64,000 bases of DNA from an uncultured Lachnospiraceae bacterium (GTDB lineage Bacteria; Bacillota; Clostridia; Lachnospirales; Lachnospiraceae), in assembly GCA_910579395.1 (NCBI GenBank), contig CAJTUC010000001.1:124001-188000 (forward strand), given 5' to 3'. This document shows, piece after piece, positions 23,826 through 32,482 of this stretch; the stretch's first letter is position 1; the number at the start of each line of letters is the position of its first letter. Under the pieces are notes generated by a model. The model had not been told where the DNA came from. It saw only the letters and a program-made list of their open reading frames with translations, and ran no database searches. Both the position numbers and the translations under genes were made by a program.

Positions 23826-24839
23826 ATGATTACAATAAGTCTTTGTATGATCGTGAAAAATGAAGAAAAGCTGCTCGCAAGATGTCTTGACAGCGTTGCA
23901 GATCTCATGGATGAAATTATTATTGTGGATACCGGTTCCACGGACAGGACGAAAGAGATTGCGGCGCGTTATACGGATAAGGTTTTTGACTTTGCATGGG
24001 TAAATGATTTTGCGGCGGCGAGGAATTTCGCTTTCTCTAAAGCGTCGATGAAATACATTTATTCGGCGGATGCCGACGAAGTGCTGGATGAAGAGAATCG
24101 GGCGAACTTCCGGCGGCTGAAAGAGACTTTACTGCCGGAAATTGACATCGTGCAGATGTATTATGCGAACCAGCTCGATTTCGGTACGATTTATAATTTT
24201 GATAAGGAACTGCGGCCAAAACTTTTTAAAAGAGTACGTTCTTTTGTCTGGGAAGAGCCGATTCACGAGCAGGTCATTTTGGAACCGGTGATTTATGACA
24301 GCAATGTCGCAATTTTGCATCTGCCGGACAGCAATCATAAGAACAGAGATTTGGCAGCTTTTGTACGGATGACGTCCTCGGGGCGGCGTTTATCGAAAAG
24401 GCTTCATAGCATTTATGCGAAAGAGCTTTTTATTTCAGGAGAAGAACGGGATTTTCTGACGGCTATGTCATTTTTTGAAAGCTCCTGTGCGGATACGGAA
24501 CGCTCCCTGGATGAAATCAAGGAGGCGGCGTGTGTTGTGGCACGGGCGGCCAGATTCAGTCAGGATACGGAGAAATTTTTTAAATATGCGCTGAAGGTCG
24601 TTGCAAGCGAGGGCTGTTCGGAAATCTGCTGTGAACTCGGAACGTATTTTCTGGAGCGGCAGGATTTGGAAGAAGCAATCGTATGGTTTTATAATGCCGT
24701 GTATGAAACGGAGAGTATCCTTAATATACATAGTAGTGGGGATATTCCGCTGCGGGGGCTTGCGGAATGTTACAGGCTTGCCGGAAATGCGGAGCAGACG
24801 GAGGCGTATGGGAAGCTTGCGGCGGAGTGGAAAGTGTGA
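23826..24839 (+). CDS. Family 2 glycosyltransferase with TPR-like C-terminus
   Basis: A 337-residue cytoplasmic enzyme starting MITISLCMIVKNEEKLLARCLDSVADLMDEIIIVDTGSTDRT, the GT2 nucleotide-sugar fold, with the metal-binding D-x-D-like SADADEVLDEENR. The 'MIVKNE.. D.GS.D.T' pattern matches the WaaE/KdtX-SunS-like subgroup. The C-terminal ~130 residues are helical and TPR-like (AMSFFESSCADTERSLDEIKEAACVVARA..., EAIVWFYNAVYETE). The acceptor is unknown. Its stop TGA is part of the first bases (GTGTGA) of family A copy 3. Confidence 0.85.
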   Translation: MITISLCMIVKNEEKLLARCLDSVADLMDEIIIVDTGSTDRTKEIAARYTDKVFDFAWVNDFAAARNFAFSKASMKYIYSADADEVLDEENRANFRRLKETLLPEIDIVQMYYANQLDFGTIYNFDKELRPKLFKRVRSFVWEEPIHEQVILEPVIYDSNVAILHLPDSNHKNRDLAAFVRMTSSGRRLSKRLHSIYAKELFISGEERDFLTAMSFFESSCADTERSLDEIKEAACVVARAARFSQDTEKFFKYALKVVASEGCSEICCELGTYFLERQDLEEAIVWFYNAVYETESILNIHSSGDIPLRGLAECYRLAGNAEQTEAYGKLAAEWKV

Positions 24840-24974
24840 GAAGAACTTCTAAGACTTGCGCCAATGGGCGCTTCGTCAAGAAGTTCTACGGTTCGCTTTG
24901 CGAACCTTTCTCACACTGCAGAATGCCCTTCGGGTCATTCTGCATGAATTGTTTGTGCCGGCAGAGCAGGTATG
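24834..24974. repeat. Family A cloverleaf repeat, copy 3
   Basis: Outer stem GTGTGAGAA/TTCTCACAC; arm 1 AGAACTTCT/AGAAGTTCT enclosing GCGCC-AATG-GGCGC; arm 2 GGTTCGC-TTT-GCGAACC; then hairpin GCAGAATG/CATTCTGC and the TTGTGCCG tail. It begins three bases before the upstream stop codon. Confidence 0.88.
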
Positions 24975-24993
24975 ACTGGAAGGAGCAGATAGA

Positions 24994-25569
24994 TTGGGCA
25001 TTACGGTTATTCGACATGGGAAAGTGGATATGCGCTGGCCGCGCCGGTGTAATGCCGAAGAATTCGACAATGCGTGCCGTCGGTATGAGAAGGCGGATAT
25101 TCTGCAGGTTCATGCGGAAAAGAAAGCGGCTGCTGCAGGGGAACCGGCTGTTACGGGAAAAATATATGTCAGTACCCAGCATCGAAGCCTGAAAACAGCC
25201 AAAGCTCTGTTTGGAGAACAGGAATATATTCAAATGAGCGGCCTTTGTGAAGTTCCGCTTCGTTCTTTTGCGGAATTGGGATTCCGGCTGCCGTTATGGG
25301 TCTGGAATGTGGCGGGCAGGCTTCAATGGTATTTTGGGAGCAGACGCCAGGCAGAAAGCCGCGGAGATACGATCAAAAGGGCGAAAGCGGCTGTCAGGCT
25401 GCTCGCAGAAGAGAAAGATTGTGTCGTTGTGACGCATGGTTTTTTTATGAAAATATTTCTCAGAGAGTTGGAAAATGCGGGCTATGTTCTAACAGGAAAC
25501 CGTGCATTTGGATTTGATAATTTAAATATGGTAAGAGCGGAAAAGCGGCAGAATGGAGAACTGTCTTGA
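24994..25569 (+). CDS. Histidine phosphatase family protein
   Basis: The 191-residue protein begins with VIRHGKVD, the RHG signature whose His is phosphorylated during catalysis. STQHRSLKTAKALFGEQ supplies the second Arg, ...SFAELGF the acidic residue, and VVVTHGFFMKIFL the second His. It resembles phosphoglycerate mutase-like phosphatases; the substrate is unknown. The start is TTG (24994) with GGAAGGAG upstream. It is followed by hisC and may share its transcript. Confidence 0.82.
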   Translation: MGITVIRHGKVDMRWPRRCNAEEFDNACRRYEKADILQVHAEKKAAAAGEPAVTGKIYVSTQHRSLKTAKALFGEQEYIQMSGLCEVPLRSFAELGFRLPLWVWNVAGRLQWYFGSRRQAESRGDTIKRAKAAVRLLAEEKDCVVVTHGFFMKIFLRELENAGYVLTGNRAFGFDNLNMVRAEKRQNGELS

Positions 25570-25576
25570 AAGAATG

Positions 25577-25592
25577 TGTTTCGCAATTACCT
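25577..25592. repeat. Possible solo end of a family B MITE
   Basis: GTTTCGCAATTACCTG is nearly identical to the right terminal inverted repeat of the family B copies. No second end lies nearby, so it may be a relic or chance. Confidence 0.35.
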
Positions 25593-25633
25593 GTGAACTT
25601 TATGAGAAGAAAGGAAATAAGGAAAATAAGCAA

Positions 25634-26731
25634 ATGAAATGGGAAGAAAATGTCAGGAAGGTCGTGCCCTATGTGCCGGGTGAACAACCGCAGAAAAAGG
25701 ACATTATCAAGTTAAATACGAATGAGTGCCCCTATCCGCCCTCGCCGATGGTGCAGAAGGCGATGCAGGAAATGGATTATCAGGACTTGCGCCTGTACCC
25801 GGAATTTCCGGAGAAAACACCGCTTACGGCGCACCTTGCGGAATACTATCATGTGAAGGAAGAGCAGATTTTTATCGGAGTCGGTTCGGATGACGTGTTA
25901 TCGATGGCGTTTTTGACCTTCTTTAATTCTGACAGACCTGTCTTTTTCCCGGATATCACTTATTCCTTCTATGATGTCTGGGCGGACATTTACCGGATTC
26001 CATACGAAGTGAAGCCGCTCGATGCGGATTTCTGCATTCGAAAAGAGGATTATATGGGAGAATGCGGCGGTATCATTTTTCCGAATCCCAATGCGCCGAC
26101 AGGTGTTTTGATGGGTGTTGCGGATATCGAGGATATCGTAAAGGCTCATTCTGACGTCGTTGTCATAATTGACGAGGCATATATCGATTTTGGCGGAACG
26201 ACCTGTCTTCCTTTGTTGGAAAGCTATGACAATCTGCTGGTAGTCCGTACTTTTTCCAAATCAAGGGCTATGGCGGGGAGCAGAATCGGGTATGCTATTG
26301 GTAATGAAAGATTGATTCGTTATCTAAACGATGCGAAGTACTCCGTCAATTCTTATACGATGAACCGGCCTGCGCTGCGGCTAGGGGCGGAATCCGTGAA
26401 GGACGATGCGTATTTTAAAGAAATCTGCGGAAAAATTGTCCGAACGAGGGAACGGAGCGAAAAAGAGCTGGCGGCGCTTGGGTTTACGTTTCCGAAGTCC
26501 TATGGAAACTTTATCTTTGCTTCTCATAAAAAAGTCGGAGCACGGGAGATTTTTGAGAAACTGAAGGAACGCGATATTTATGTAAGGCATTGGAACAAGG
26601 CGAGAATTGATGAATATCTGCGGATTACGATTGGAACGGATGAAGAAATGGATGCGTTGTTTGCGGCTCTGCGCTCGATTGTCCAGGCGCCCGCAAAGCA
26701 GATAAATAGAAATCAGGAACAGAATAGGTAA
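25634..26731 (+). CDS. hisC: Histidinol-phosphate aminotransferase family protein
   Basis: A ~365-residue fold-type I PLP aminotransferase. Motifs: KLNTNECPYPPSP at the N-terminus, GVGSDDVL, FPNPNAPTGVLM, VVIIDEAYIDFGG and VRTFSKSRAMAGSRIGYAIG with the PLP-binding Lys, all matching HisC, which converts imidazole-acetol phosphate to histidinol phosphate. No other his genes are nearby, so a related substrate is possible. I use ATG 25634 (MKWEENVRKVVPYVPGEQP), where the family normally starts. The last residues and the stop lie in the left end of the family B MITE; before insertion the frame would have run to ...NQEQKKKERKGY. Confidence 0.87.
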   Translation: MKWEENVRKVVPYVPGEQPQKKDIIKLNTNECPYPPSPMVQKAMQEMDYQDLRLYPEFPEKTPLTAHLAEYYHVKEEQIFIGVGSDDVLSMAFLTFFNSDRPVFFPDITYSFYDVWADIYRIPYEVKPLDADFCIRKEDYMGECGGIIFPNPNAPTGVLMGVADIEDIVKAHSDVVVIIDEAYIDFGGTTCLPLLESYDNLLVVRTFSKSRAMAGSRIGYAIGNERLIRYLNDAKYSVNSYTMNRPALRLGAESVKDDAYFKEICGKIVRTRERSEKELAALGFTFPKSYGNFIFASHKKVGAREIFEKLKERDIYVRHWNKARIDEYLRITIGTDEEMDALFAALRSIVQAPAKQINRNQEQNR

Positions 26732-26933
26732 ATGCGAAACTATGTTTCTGAGACTCCCGTTGTACAAAATAGACAATCACCGCAGGGTACGCTTTCGCTG
26801 CACTGTCGCTCGCAACGGTGCATAAGACGCCATAATACGGCGTCTAAACACCGGCGGCTCCATAGCACCCTGCTTGCGATTTGTTTATTTTGTACAACTG
26901 CTATCTTGAAATCATGCGTTTCACAATTACCTA
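26725..26933. mobile_element. Family B MITE, copy 2
   Basis: A 209-bp element with ends TAGGTAAATGCGAAACTATG and, from the right, TAGGTAATTGTGAAACGCAT. It is flanked by a perfect 14-bp direct repeat AATCAGGAACAGAA (26711-26724 and 26934-26947). It is the inverted counterpart of copy 1 at 7845-8075. No protein is encoded. Confidence 0.92.
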
Positions 26934-26970
26934 AATCAGGAACAGAAAAAAGAAAGGAAAGGATATTAAT

Positions 26971-27471
26971 ATGGATAGTCTGGCGATTTGGTTTGCGAAT
27001 ACATTGGGGCAGTTTGTATCGAGGGAGGTCGTTATTTTTATTATCTCCATGATTCCGATTCTGGAACTGCGGGGTGGTCTGCTTGTAGCGAAGCTGTTGG
27101 ATGTTTCGATATTGACTGCTATTCCAATCTGCATCATCGGGAACATTATCCCGATTCCGTTTATTTTACTTTTTATCAAGCAGATTTTTAAATGGTTAAA
27201 GAAGATTAAACTTTTCAGGGGCATTATTGAAAGACTGGAAGCACGGGCGATGAGCAAAAGCGATAACATTAAAAAATATGAATTTTGGGGCCTGATGCTG
27301 TTCGTCGGCATTCCGCTTCCGGGAACGGGTGCATGGACCGGTTCTCTGATCGCGGCGCTGCTCGATATTGACTTTAAGAAAGCTATCATAGCAGAATTGT
27401 GTGGAATTGCAATAGCAACTGTTATTATGTCGATTGTATCATATGGATTGTTGGGAGTGTTGATTTCTTAG
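26971..27471 (+). CDS. COG2426 small multidrug export-like membrane protein
   Basis: A 166-residue protein of the 'putative small multi-drug export' family. Hydrophobic segments: VIFIISMIPILELRGGLLVAKLL (with the family's ELRG signature), ILTAIPICIIGNIIPIPFILLFI, FWGLMLFVGIPLPGTGAWTGSLIAALL and IIAELCGIAIATVIMSIVSYGLLGVLI. The real substrate is unproven. AAAGGAAAGG lies upstream of the start. The gene was likely adjacent to hisC before the MITE inserted between them. Confidence 0.85.
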   Translation: MDSLAIWFANTLGQFVSREVVIFIISMIPILELRGGLLVAKLLDVSILTAIPICIIGNIIPIPFILLFIKQIFKWLKKIKLFRGIIERLEARAMSKSDNIKKYEFWGLMLFVGIPLPGTGAWTGSLIAALLDIDFKKAIIAELCGIAIATVIMSIVSYGLLGVLIS

Positions 27472-27472
27472 G

Positions 27473-30400
27473 ATGAAAAATTTTTCTACGAAAAACGACT
27501 CTTTGAAAAGTTCTTCTTCGAAAAATGCTTCTTCGAAGAATGATTCTACGAAAAGATTTCTTACAAAAATTATCGCAGGTATTGTGGCATTATTCTTTAT
27601 TGCAGTCGCAACTCTTTCTGTTAAATCAGGATTTGATTTTGCGGAATGGGGGATTTTTGCGGAAAAAAGCACGAATCTGGCATTGCAGAGAGGGGTCAAG
27701 GCGACCTGTGACAGTGTAGAAGTTGCAGAATTGTCGGCGGAAAAAGCAATCGACGGGGATGATGAATCATTATATTCCCGCTGGTCGAGCGAGAATAACT
27801 GGGAGGATGCTTCCCACTATATAGAACTGGAATTTCCCGAAGAAATTTCAGTTTCTTTTGTTGTATTGAAATGGGAGCGGACGAACGTTACGGAATATTG
27901 CCTCGAAGGCTCGCTGGATGGGGAAAACTGGCAGATTTTGGAGTCTTTCGATAAGGCGCCGGCTGCCAGAAAACAGGAAATTCCGCTGGATGAGCCGGTG
28001 AGAGTGCGGTTCCTGCGGCTGTCCACGAGTGCGGTCTCACAGGAAAAAGCGGATTATTCTAATTTGTACCAGAATGTGTCGCTGTATGAGTTTGAAGTAT
28101 ATGCGGACAAGCCTGTGGCTTATCTGCTGGATGCACCGGAAATTGTTACGGCAGAAAATAACAAACGTTATTTGCAAATGCCGGAAGTGCCGGAAGGTTA
28201 TCGGCTTACCTATCTGGGAGCGGACTATGAGCAGGTCGTCGGAGCGGATTGTGAAGTTTACGAGACGATACAGGGGAAAGAAGTAACGGTTGGTTTTCTG
28301 GTGGAGCCGGCAGGCGGAAGTGCGGCAGGAGAAAAGGCCGGGAAAAAAGCGGGAGCGGAAAGCGCCGAAGAGGTTTCCTTTACGATTCAGATTCCGGCTG
28401 CGGCGGATGAACTGCAGGGCAGCAATGAGGCGCCGGAGGTGATTCCCGCAATCGCGGAATGGGACGGCGGCGAGGGGAATTTCGTGTCGGGCAGGGATTC
28501 CCGCATCATTGTGCAGCGCGAAGATTTGCGGCAGACAGCAGAACTCTTCGCGGCACGGTATCAGGAAATCATGAGTCAAGAAATTCCTGTACTGGAAGGA
28601 ACATGGGAAGACGTGCGGCCGGGAGATTTTTATCTGGCTTATGGCGATGCGGAGAATGGGAATACGGAAGATTTTTATTGGAGTGCGGATGTTCTGGGCG
28701 GCATCGGCGAAGAGGGATATGCCTGCGAGATTACTGACAAGTGTGTCATAATTGGGACACACAGGCAGGGAATTTATTGGGGGACCATTACTGTTTTACA
28801 GATTTTAAAAGGGCAGGAAGGCAGTATGCCGCGGGGCAGGATACGCGATTATCCGAAATATCCGGTGCGCGGTTTCGGCATCGATGTGGCGAGAAAGCCC
28901 GTCTCAATGGCGATGCTGTATCAGATTGTAGAAAATATGTCCTGGTATAAAATGAATGACCTCTGCATTCATCTCAACGACAATATTATTTTGAGTACGA
29001 GCGGACTGACGGGCTCGGTGGAAGAGGCGATGACCGCGTACAGTGCCTTTCGGATCAGCGTCAGTATCAAAAATGACGAGGGTGAGAGGCTGGATGCGGA
29101 AGATTATTGCTATACGGCGGCAGAGTTTGCCGCCCTGATCGCGGATGCTGAAAGTTACGGCGTGCGTATCGTGCCGGAAATCGATACGCCGGCCCATTCG
29201 CTGGCCATTACGAAGCTTTTTCCTGAATACGCGGTGACGAGGAGTACCGAGAGCGTTGACCAGATCGAGGTGGATAATGAAGAAGCGGTGCAGCTTGTGA
29301 AGGATATCTGGACGGAAGTGCTTGTCGGCGGACAGGATGAAGAGGAGCGTGGCTCCGGGAGTGCGGCTTTTCAGGGGGCTTCTGTCGTGAACATTGGGAT
29401 GGATGAATACTACGGCGCCGGAGAAGCCTGCCGGAGGTATATGAACGAACTGATTGGGCATATACGGGATGTGAGCGATGTGGAGACAATCCGGCTATGG
29501 GGCAGTCTCACCAATATGGAAGGGACGACGATGCCGCCCACGGAGCAGCTTCAGATGAATATCTGGAGCATGATATGGGCCGACCCGGTCGAGATGTATC
29601 AGGCCGGATATACGCTGATTAATATGCAGAACAATCATTTGTATATCATTCCGGGCGGCGGCTATGATTACCTCGATACGGAAGAACTTTATCAGAACTG
29701 GGAACCGAATAAATTTTATGACTACAACCAGATGGAGACAATTCCTGCCTATTCTCCGCAGATGGCGGGAGCGGCCTATATGCTCTGGAACGATATGAGC
29801 GGCAGTCTGAATGTGGGAATCAGCGAGTGCAATCTGTTTGACAGGTTCTTTGCGCCGCTTGGTGTCATCGGTGGAAAGTTGTGGGGTGAGACAGAAGGCT
29901 CTTATCAGGAATGGCAGGCGCGCTTTGGAGCGCTCGGCCTTTCGCCGGGCAGCAATCCTTATGCGGCACCGGCCTGGGAAGGGGATGCGCTGCAGCTTTT
30001 GCAGGAAGAGACGCTTTCCCTGTCCGGGCAGTCCGATTATGTAGTGACCGGCTATACAGGCGGATATGGGAACGGCATCGGCATCGGCGGCAGTTATACC
30101 GTCAGCATGAATGTTTACCGGGAGCCATCCGATAGTATGGAAGAAATTCTTTTCGAGACGAGCAGCGTCTATGGCCAGACGGCCTTTAAGGCGGTGCAGA
30201 CAGGAACGGGACAGGTTGGCTTTTCCAGGGAAGGCAGGGACTATTCTTTTGATTATACGCTGCCTGTCGGAGAATGGGTGAATCTGACGATACGGGGCGA
30301 ACAGAATCGGACGAGCCTGTATGTTAACGGTGAACTGGTGGATACGCTGGGAGACGGAGAGCCTTTTGGCGAATATGCGTCTTTTGTGTTTCCGCTCGAA

Positions 30401-30484
30401 CGAATTGGTTCCAGAACACATAGTTTTCATGGTATGATAAAAGAGATTATTGTTTGTGCCGCCGATGGCGGTGCGACAGGCTGA
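27473..30484 (+). CDS. Surface GH20 beta-N-acetylhexosaminidase with carbohydrate-binding domains
   Basis: A 1003-residue extracellular enzyme. Residues 1-27 are Ser/Lys/Asn repeats, then a membrane segment (IIAGIVALFFIAVATLSV). An F5/8-type (CBM32-like) domain follows at about 65-205 (LALQRGVKATCDSVEVAELSAEKAIDGDDESLYSRWSSEN...). A GH20 N-terminal domain (about 310-440) precedes the catalytic barrel (RGFGIDVARKPVSMAMLYQIVENMSWYKMNDLCIHLND; the catalytic Asp-Glu pair in VVNIGMDEYYG). A C-terminal lectin-like domain (LNVYREPSDSMEEILFETSSVYGQTAF..., VGEWVNLTIRGEQNRTSLYVNGELVDTL) ends it. It would release GlcNAc or GalNAc from host or dietary glycans. It starts two bases after the upstream stop. 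Confidence 0.9.
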   Translation: MKNFSTKNDSLKSSSSKNASSKNDSTKRFLTKIIAGIVALFFIAVATLSVKSGFDFAEWGIFAEKSTNLALQRGVKATCDSVEVAELSAEKAIDGDDESLYSRWSSENNWEDASHYIELEFPEEISVSFVVLKWERTNVTEYCLEGSLDGENWQILESFDKAPAARKQEIPLDEPVRVRFLRLSTSAVSQEKADYSNLYQNVSLYEFEVYADKPVAYLLDAPEIVTAENNKRYLQMPEVPEGYRLTYLGADYEQVVGADCEVYETIQGKEVTVGFLVEPAGGSAAGEKAGKKAGAESAEEVSFTIQIPAAADELQGSNEAPEVIPAIAEWDGGEGNFVSGRDSRIIVQREDLRQTAELFAARYQEIMSQEIPVLEGTWEDVRPGDFYLAYGDAENGNTEDFYWSADVLGGIGEEGYACEITDKCVIIGTHRQGIYWGTITVLQILKGQEGSMPRGRIRDYPKYPVRGFGIDVARKPVSMAMLYQIVENMSWYKMNDLCIHLNDNIILSTSGLTGSVEEAMTAYSAFRISVSIKNDEGERLDAEDYCYTAAEFAALIADAESYGVRIVPEIDTPAHSLAITKLFPEYAVTRSTESVDQIEVDNEEAVQLVKDIWTEVLVGGQDEEERGSGSAAFQGASVVNIGMDEYYGAGEACRRYMNELIGHIRDVSDVETIRLWGSLTNMEGTTMPPTEQLQMNIWSMIWADPVEMYQAGYTLINMQNNHLYIIPGGGYDYLDTEELYQNWEPNKFYDYNQMETIPAYSPQMAGAAYMLWNDMSGSLNVGISECNLFDRFFAPLGVIGGKLWGETEGSYQEWQARFGALGLSPGSNPYAAPAWEGDALQLLQEETLSLSGQSDYVVTGYTGGYGNGIGIGGSYTVSMNVYREPSDSMEEILFETSSVYGQTAFKAVQTGTGQVGFSREGRDYSFDYTLPVGEWVNLTIRGEQNRTSLYVNGELVDTLGDGEPFGEYASFVFPLERIGSRTHSFHGMIKEIIVCAADGGATG

Positions 30485-30505
30485 GAAAGGGATACGGTCA
30501 TAAAG

Positions 30506-31369
30506 ATGGAAGCATATACTGATTTTGCCGGCGTTTACGATACGTTCATGGACGAAACGCCCTACGGGGAATGGTGTGAATTTCTTGACGCCGCGCTCAC
30601 GCGTTACCGGATAAAAGAAGAAACGGCGGATACTATGCTTTTGCAGGAGCAGAACTCGGTGGTGGACCTGGGATGCGGAACGGGAACGCTGACCGAACTT
30701 CTGGCGGCAAAAGGCTATGATATGATCGGCATCGACAATTCGCAGGAAATGCTTCAGATTGCGATGGAGAAGCGGGCGCGTTCCGGACTGGACATCCTGT
30801 ATTTGCAGCAGGATATGCGGGAGTTCGAATTATATGGGGCAGTAGGGGCCGTGATCAGCGTATGCGACAGCCTGAACTATCTGCTCACGGAGGAAGAGCT
30901 GCTTTCCACCTTCCTGCTGGTGCATAATTACCTGTATCCGGGCGGGGTGTTTATTTTTGATTTCAATACGGTCTATAAATATGCCGAGGTCATCGGGGAC
31001 GCGACGATTGCCGAAAACCGGGAAGAGTGCAGTTTTATCTGGGAAAATTATTATCACCCGGAAGAAGAGATCAACGAGTATGATTTGACCATTTTTGTAA
31101 AAAATGACAGTAAGGGAAAAAGAAATAAAGGCGAATGCGGTAAGGAAGAAAAATGGCGGAAAGAGGCCGGCGGAGAAGAAAACAGCTTCCGGCGGTTTCA
31201 GGAGACGCATTATCAGCGGGGATACCGGCTGGAGCAGATGAAGGCGCTGATTGAAAAGGCTGGATTGTCTCTGGTGGAAGCAGTCGATGCAGATACCCGC
31301 GGGGAAGTAACGGCGGAAAGCGAACGGATTATTGTGATCGGTAGAAAAAAGTGTGAAGAGAAGTTCTAA
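30506..31369 (+). CDS. Class I SAM-dependent methyltransferase
   Basis: A 287-residue cytoplasmic methyltransferase: motif I VVDLGCGTGTLTELLAAKG, acidic IGIDNSQEML, then YLQQDMREFEL and VISVCDSLNYLLT. This is the YqeM/Cmo-like group beginning YTDFAGVYDTFMDETPYGEWC. The substrate is unknown. A charged low-complexity stretch (about residues 205-230, NDSKGKRNKGECGKEEKWRKEAGGEE) interrupts the core. The last five residues CEEKF and the stop come from family A copy 4, as in DapF. Confidence 0.86.
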   Translation: MEAYTDFAGVYDTFMDETPYGEWCEFLDAALTRYRIKEETADTMLLQEQNSVVDLGCGTGTLTELLAAKGYDMIGIDNSQEMLQIAMEKRARSGLDILYLQQDMREFELYGAVGAVISVCDSLNYLLTEEELLSTFLLVHNYLYPGGVFIFDFNTVYKYAEVIGDATIAENREECSFIWENYYHPEEEINEYDLTIFVKNDSKGKRNKGECGKEEKWRKEAGGEENSFRRFQETHYQRGYRLEQMKALIEKAGLSLVEAVDADTRGEVTAESERIIVIGRKKCEEKF

Positions 31370-31500
31370 AAAGCCAACACACCTGTCGGTGTGGCAGCAA
31401 AGGCTGACTCGCTAAGAACTTCTATGATCTGCAGGGCGGATCCTCTTCACACTGCAGAATGCCCTGGCGGCCATTCTGCACGAATTGTTTGTGCACGGCA
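31351..31500. repeat. Family A cloverleaf repeat, copy 4
   Basis: Outer stem GTGTGAAGA/TCTTCACAC (the opposing strand carries a small bulge); arm 1 AGAAGTTCT/AGAACTTCT enclosing CACACC-TGTC-GGTGTG; companion hairpin GCAGAATG/CATTCTGC; TTGTGC tail. It supplies the upstream stop codon (TAA at 31367-31369). Confidence 0.86.
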
Positions 31501-31540
31501 GCCCAAACTCATGCGATGAGAAAGGAGTATGGTTATAAAG

Positions 31541-32407
31541 ATGTCAGATTATCTGGTAAGAGCGATGGCGGCGGATGCGCAGATACGCGCGTTTGCGGTG
31601 ACGTCAAGGGATTTGGTGGAAGAGGCAAGGAGCAGGCATGACTTGAGCCCGGTTGTTACGGCTGCGCTCGGCAGGCTGATGACGGGAGCCTGCCTGATGG
31701 GAAGTATGTTAAAAGGCGAGCAGGATGTATTGACTCTACAAGTCAGTGGAGACGGTCCGGTGCGGGGCATGACGGTGACGGCGGATGCAAAAGGCAATGT
31801 GAAAGGTTATGCGCAGGCGCCTCAGGCGATGATGCCGCCGAATGCACAGGGAAAGCTGGATGTAGGCGGCGTTATCGGAAAAGGGTATCTGACCGTTATC
31901 AAAGATATGGGAATGAAAGACCCCTATGCGTCCAAGGTGGAACTGCAGACGGGGGAGATTGCCGACGACCTGACCTATTATTTTGCCGCGTCGGAGCAGG
32001 TGCCTTCCTGTGTGGCGCTGGGTATCCTGATGGAGCGGAACAATACGGTGAAGCAGGCGGGCGGCTTTATCATTCAGCTCATGCCTTTTGCGCAGGAAGA
32101 AGTCATTCAGAAACTGGAAGAAAAGATTTCCGGTCTGAAACCGGTGACGACATTGCTTGAGGAAGGCAATACACCGGAGCAGATTCTTTCGCTCATCTTA
32201 GGCGATATGGGGCTTGAGATCATGGAGAAAACACCCGTGCAGTTTTTATGCGGCTGTACGAAGGAGCGGGTGGAAAAGGTGCTTTACAGTTTGAAAAAAG
32301 AGGATATAAAAGAGATGATCGCGGAGGGCAGAGATGTGGAACTGCATTGCCATTTCTGCAATACGGATTATGTATTTACGGTGGATGAACTGAAAAAAAT
32401 GATATAA
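31541..32407 (+). CDS. hslO: Hsp33 redox-regulated chaperone
   Basis: A ~288-residue chaperone that protects proteins under oxidative stress. The N-terminal domain (MSDYLVRAMAADAQIRAFAVTSRDLVEEARSRHDLSPVVTAALGRLMTGACLMGSMLKG) and GDGPVRGMTVTADAKGNVKGYA are characteristic. The C-terminal zinc switch FLCGCTKERV ... HCHFC supplies the four Cys (CxC and CxxC). ATG 31529 (MVIKM) lies within the conserved leader block; ATG 31541 is the expected start (GAAAGGAG upstream). It is followed by NAD synthetase. Confidence 0.94.
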   Translation: MSDYLVRAMAADAQIRAFAVTSRDLVEEARSRHDLSPVVTAALGRLMTGACLMGSMLKGEQDVLTLQVSGDGPVRGMTVTADAKGNVKGYAQAPQAMMPPNAQGKLDVGGVIGKGYLTVIKDMGMKDPYASKVELQTGEIADDLTYYFAASEQVPSCVALGILMERNNTVKQAGGFIIQLMPFAQEEVIQKLEEKISGLKPVTTLLEEGNTPEQILSLILGDMGLEIMEKTPVQFLCGCTKERVEKVLYSLKKEDIKEMIAEGRDVELHCHFCNTDYVFTVDELKKMI

Positions 32408-32433
32408 AAGTGGTACAGAAACAGGATAAAAGG

Positions 32434-32482
32434 CGGATAAGGCAGGAGAACCGCAGGCTGAGAAAGGAGAATGGTTATAAAA
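32434..32482 (+). repeat. Family D leader block before nadE
   Basis: GGATAAGGCAGG, CCGCAGGCTGAGAAAGGAG and ATGGTTATAAAAATG form the 3' part of the family D leader. The last ATG is the gene start. Confidence 0.6.
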
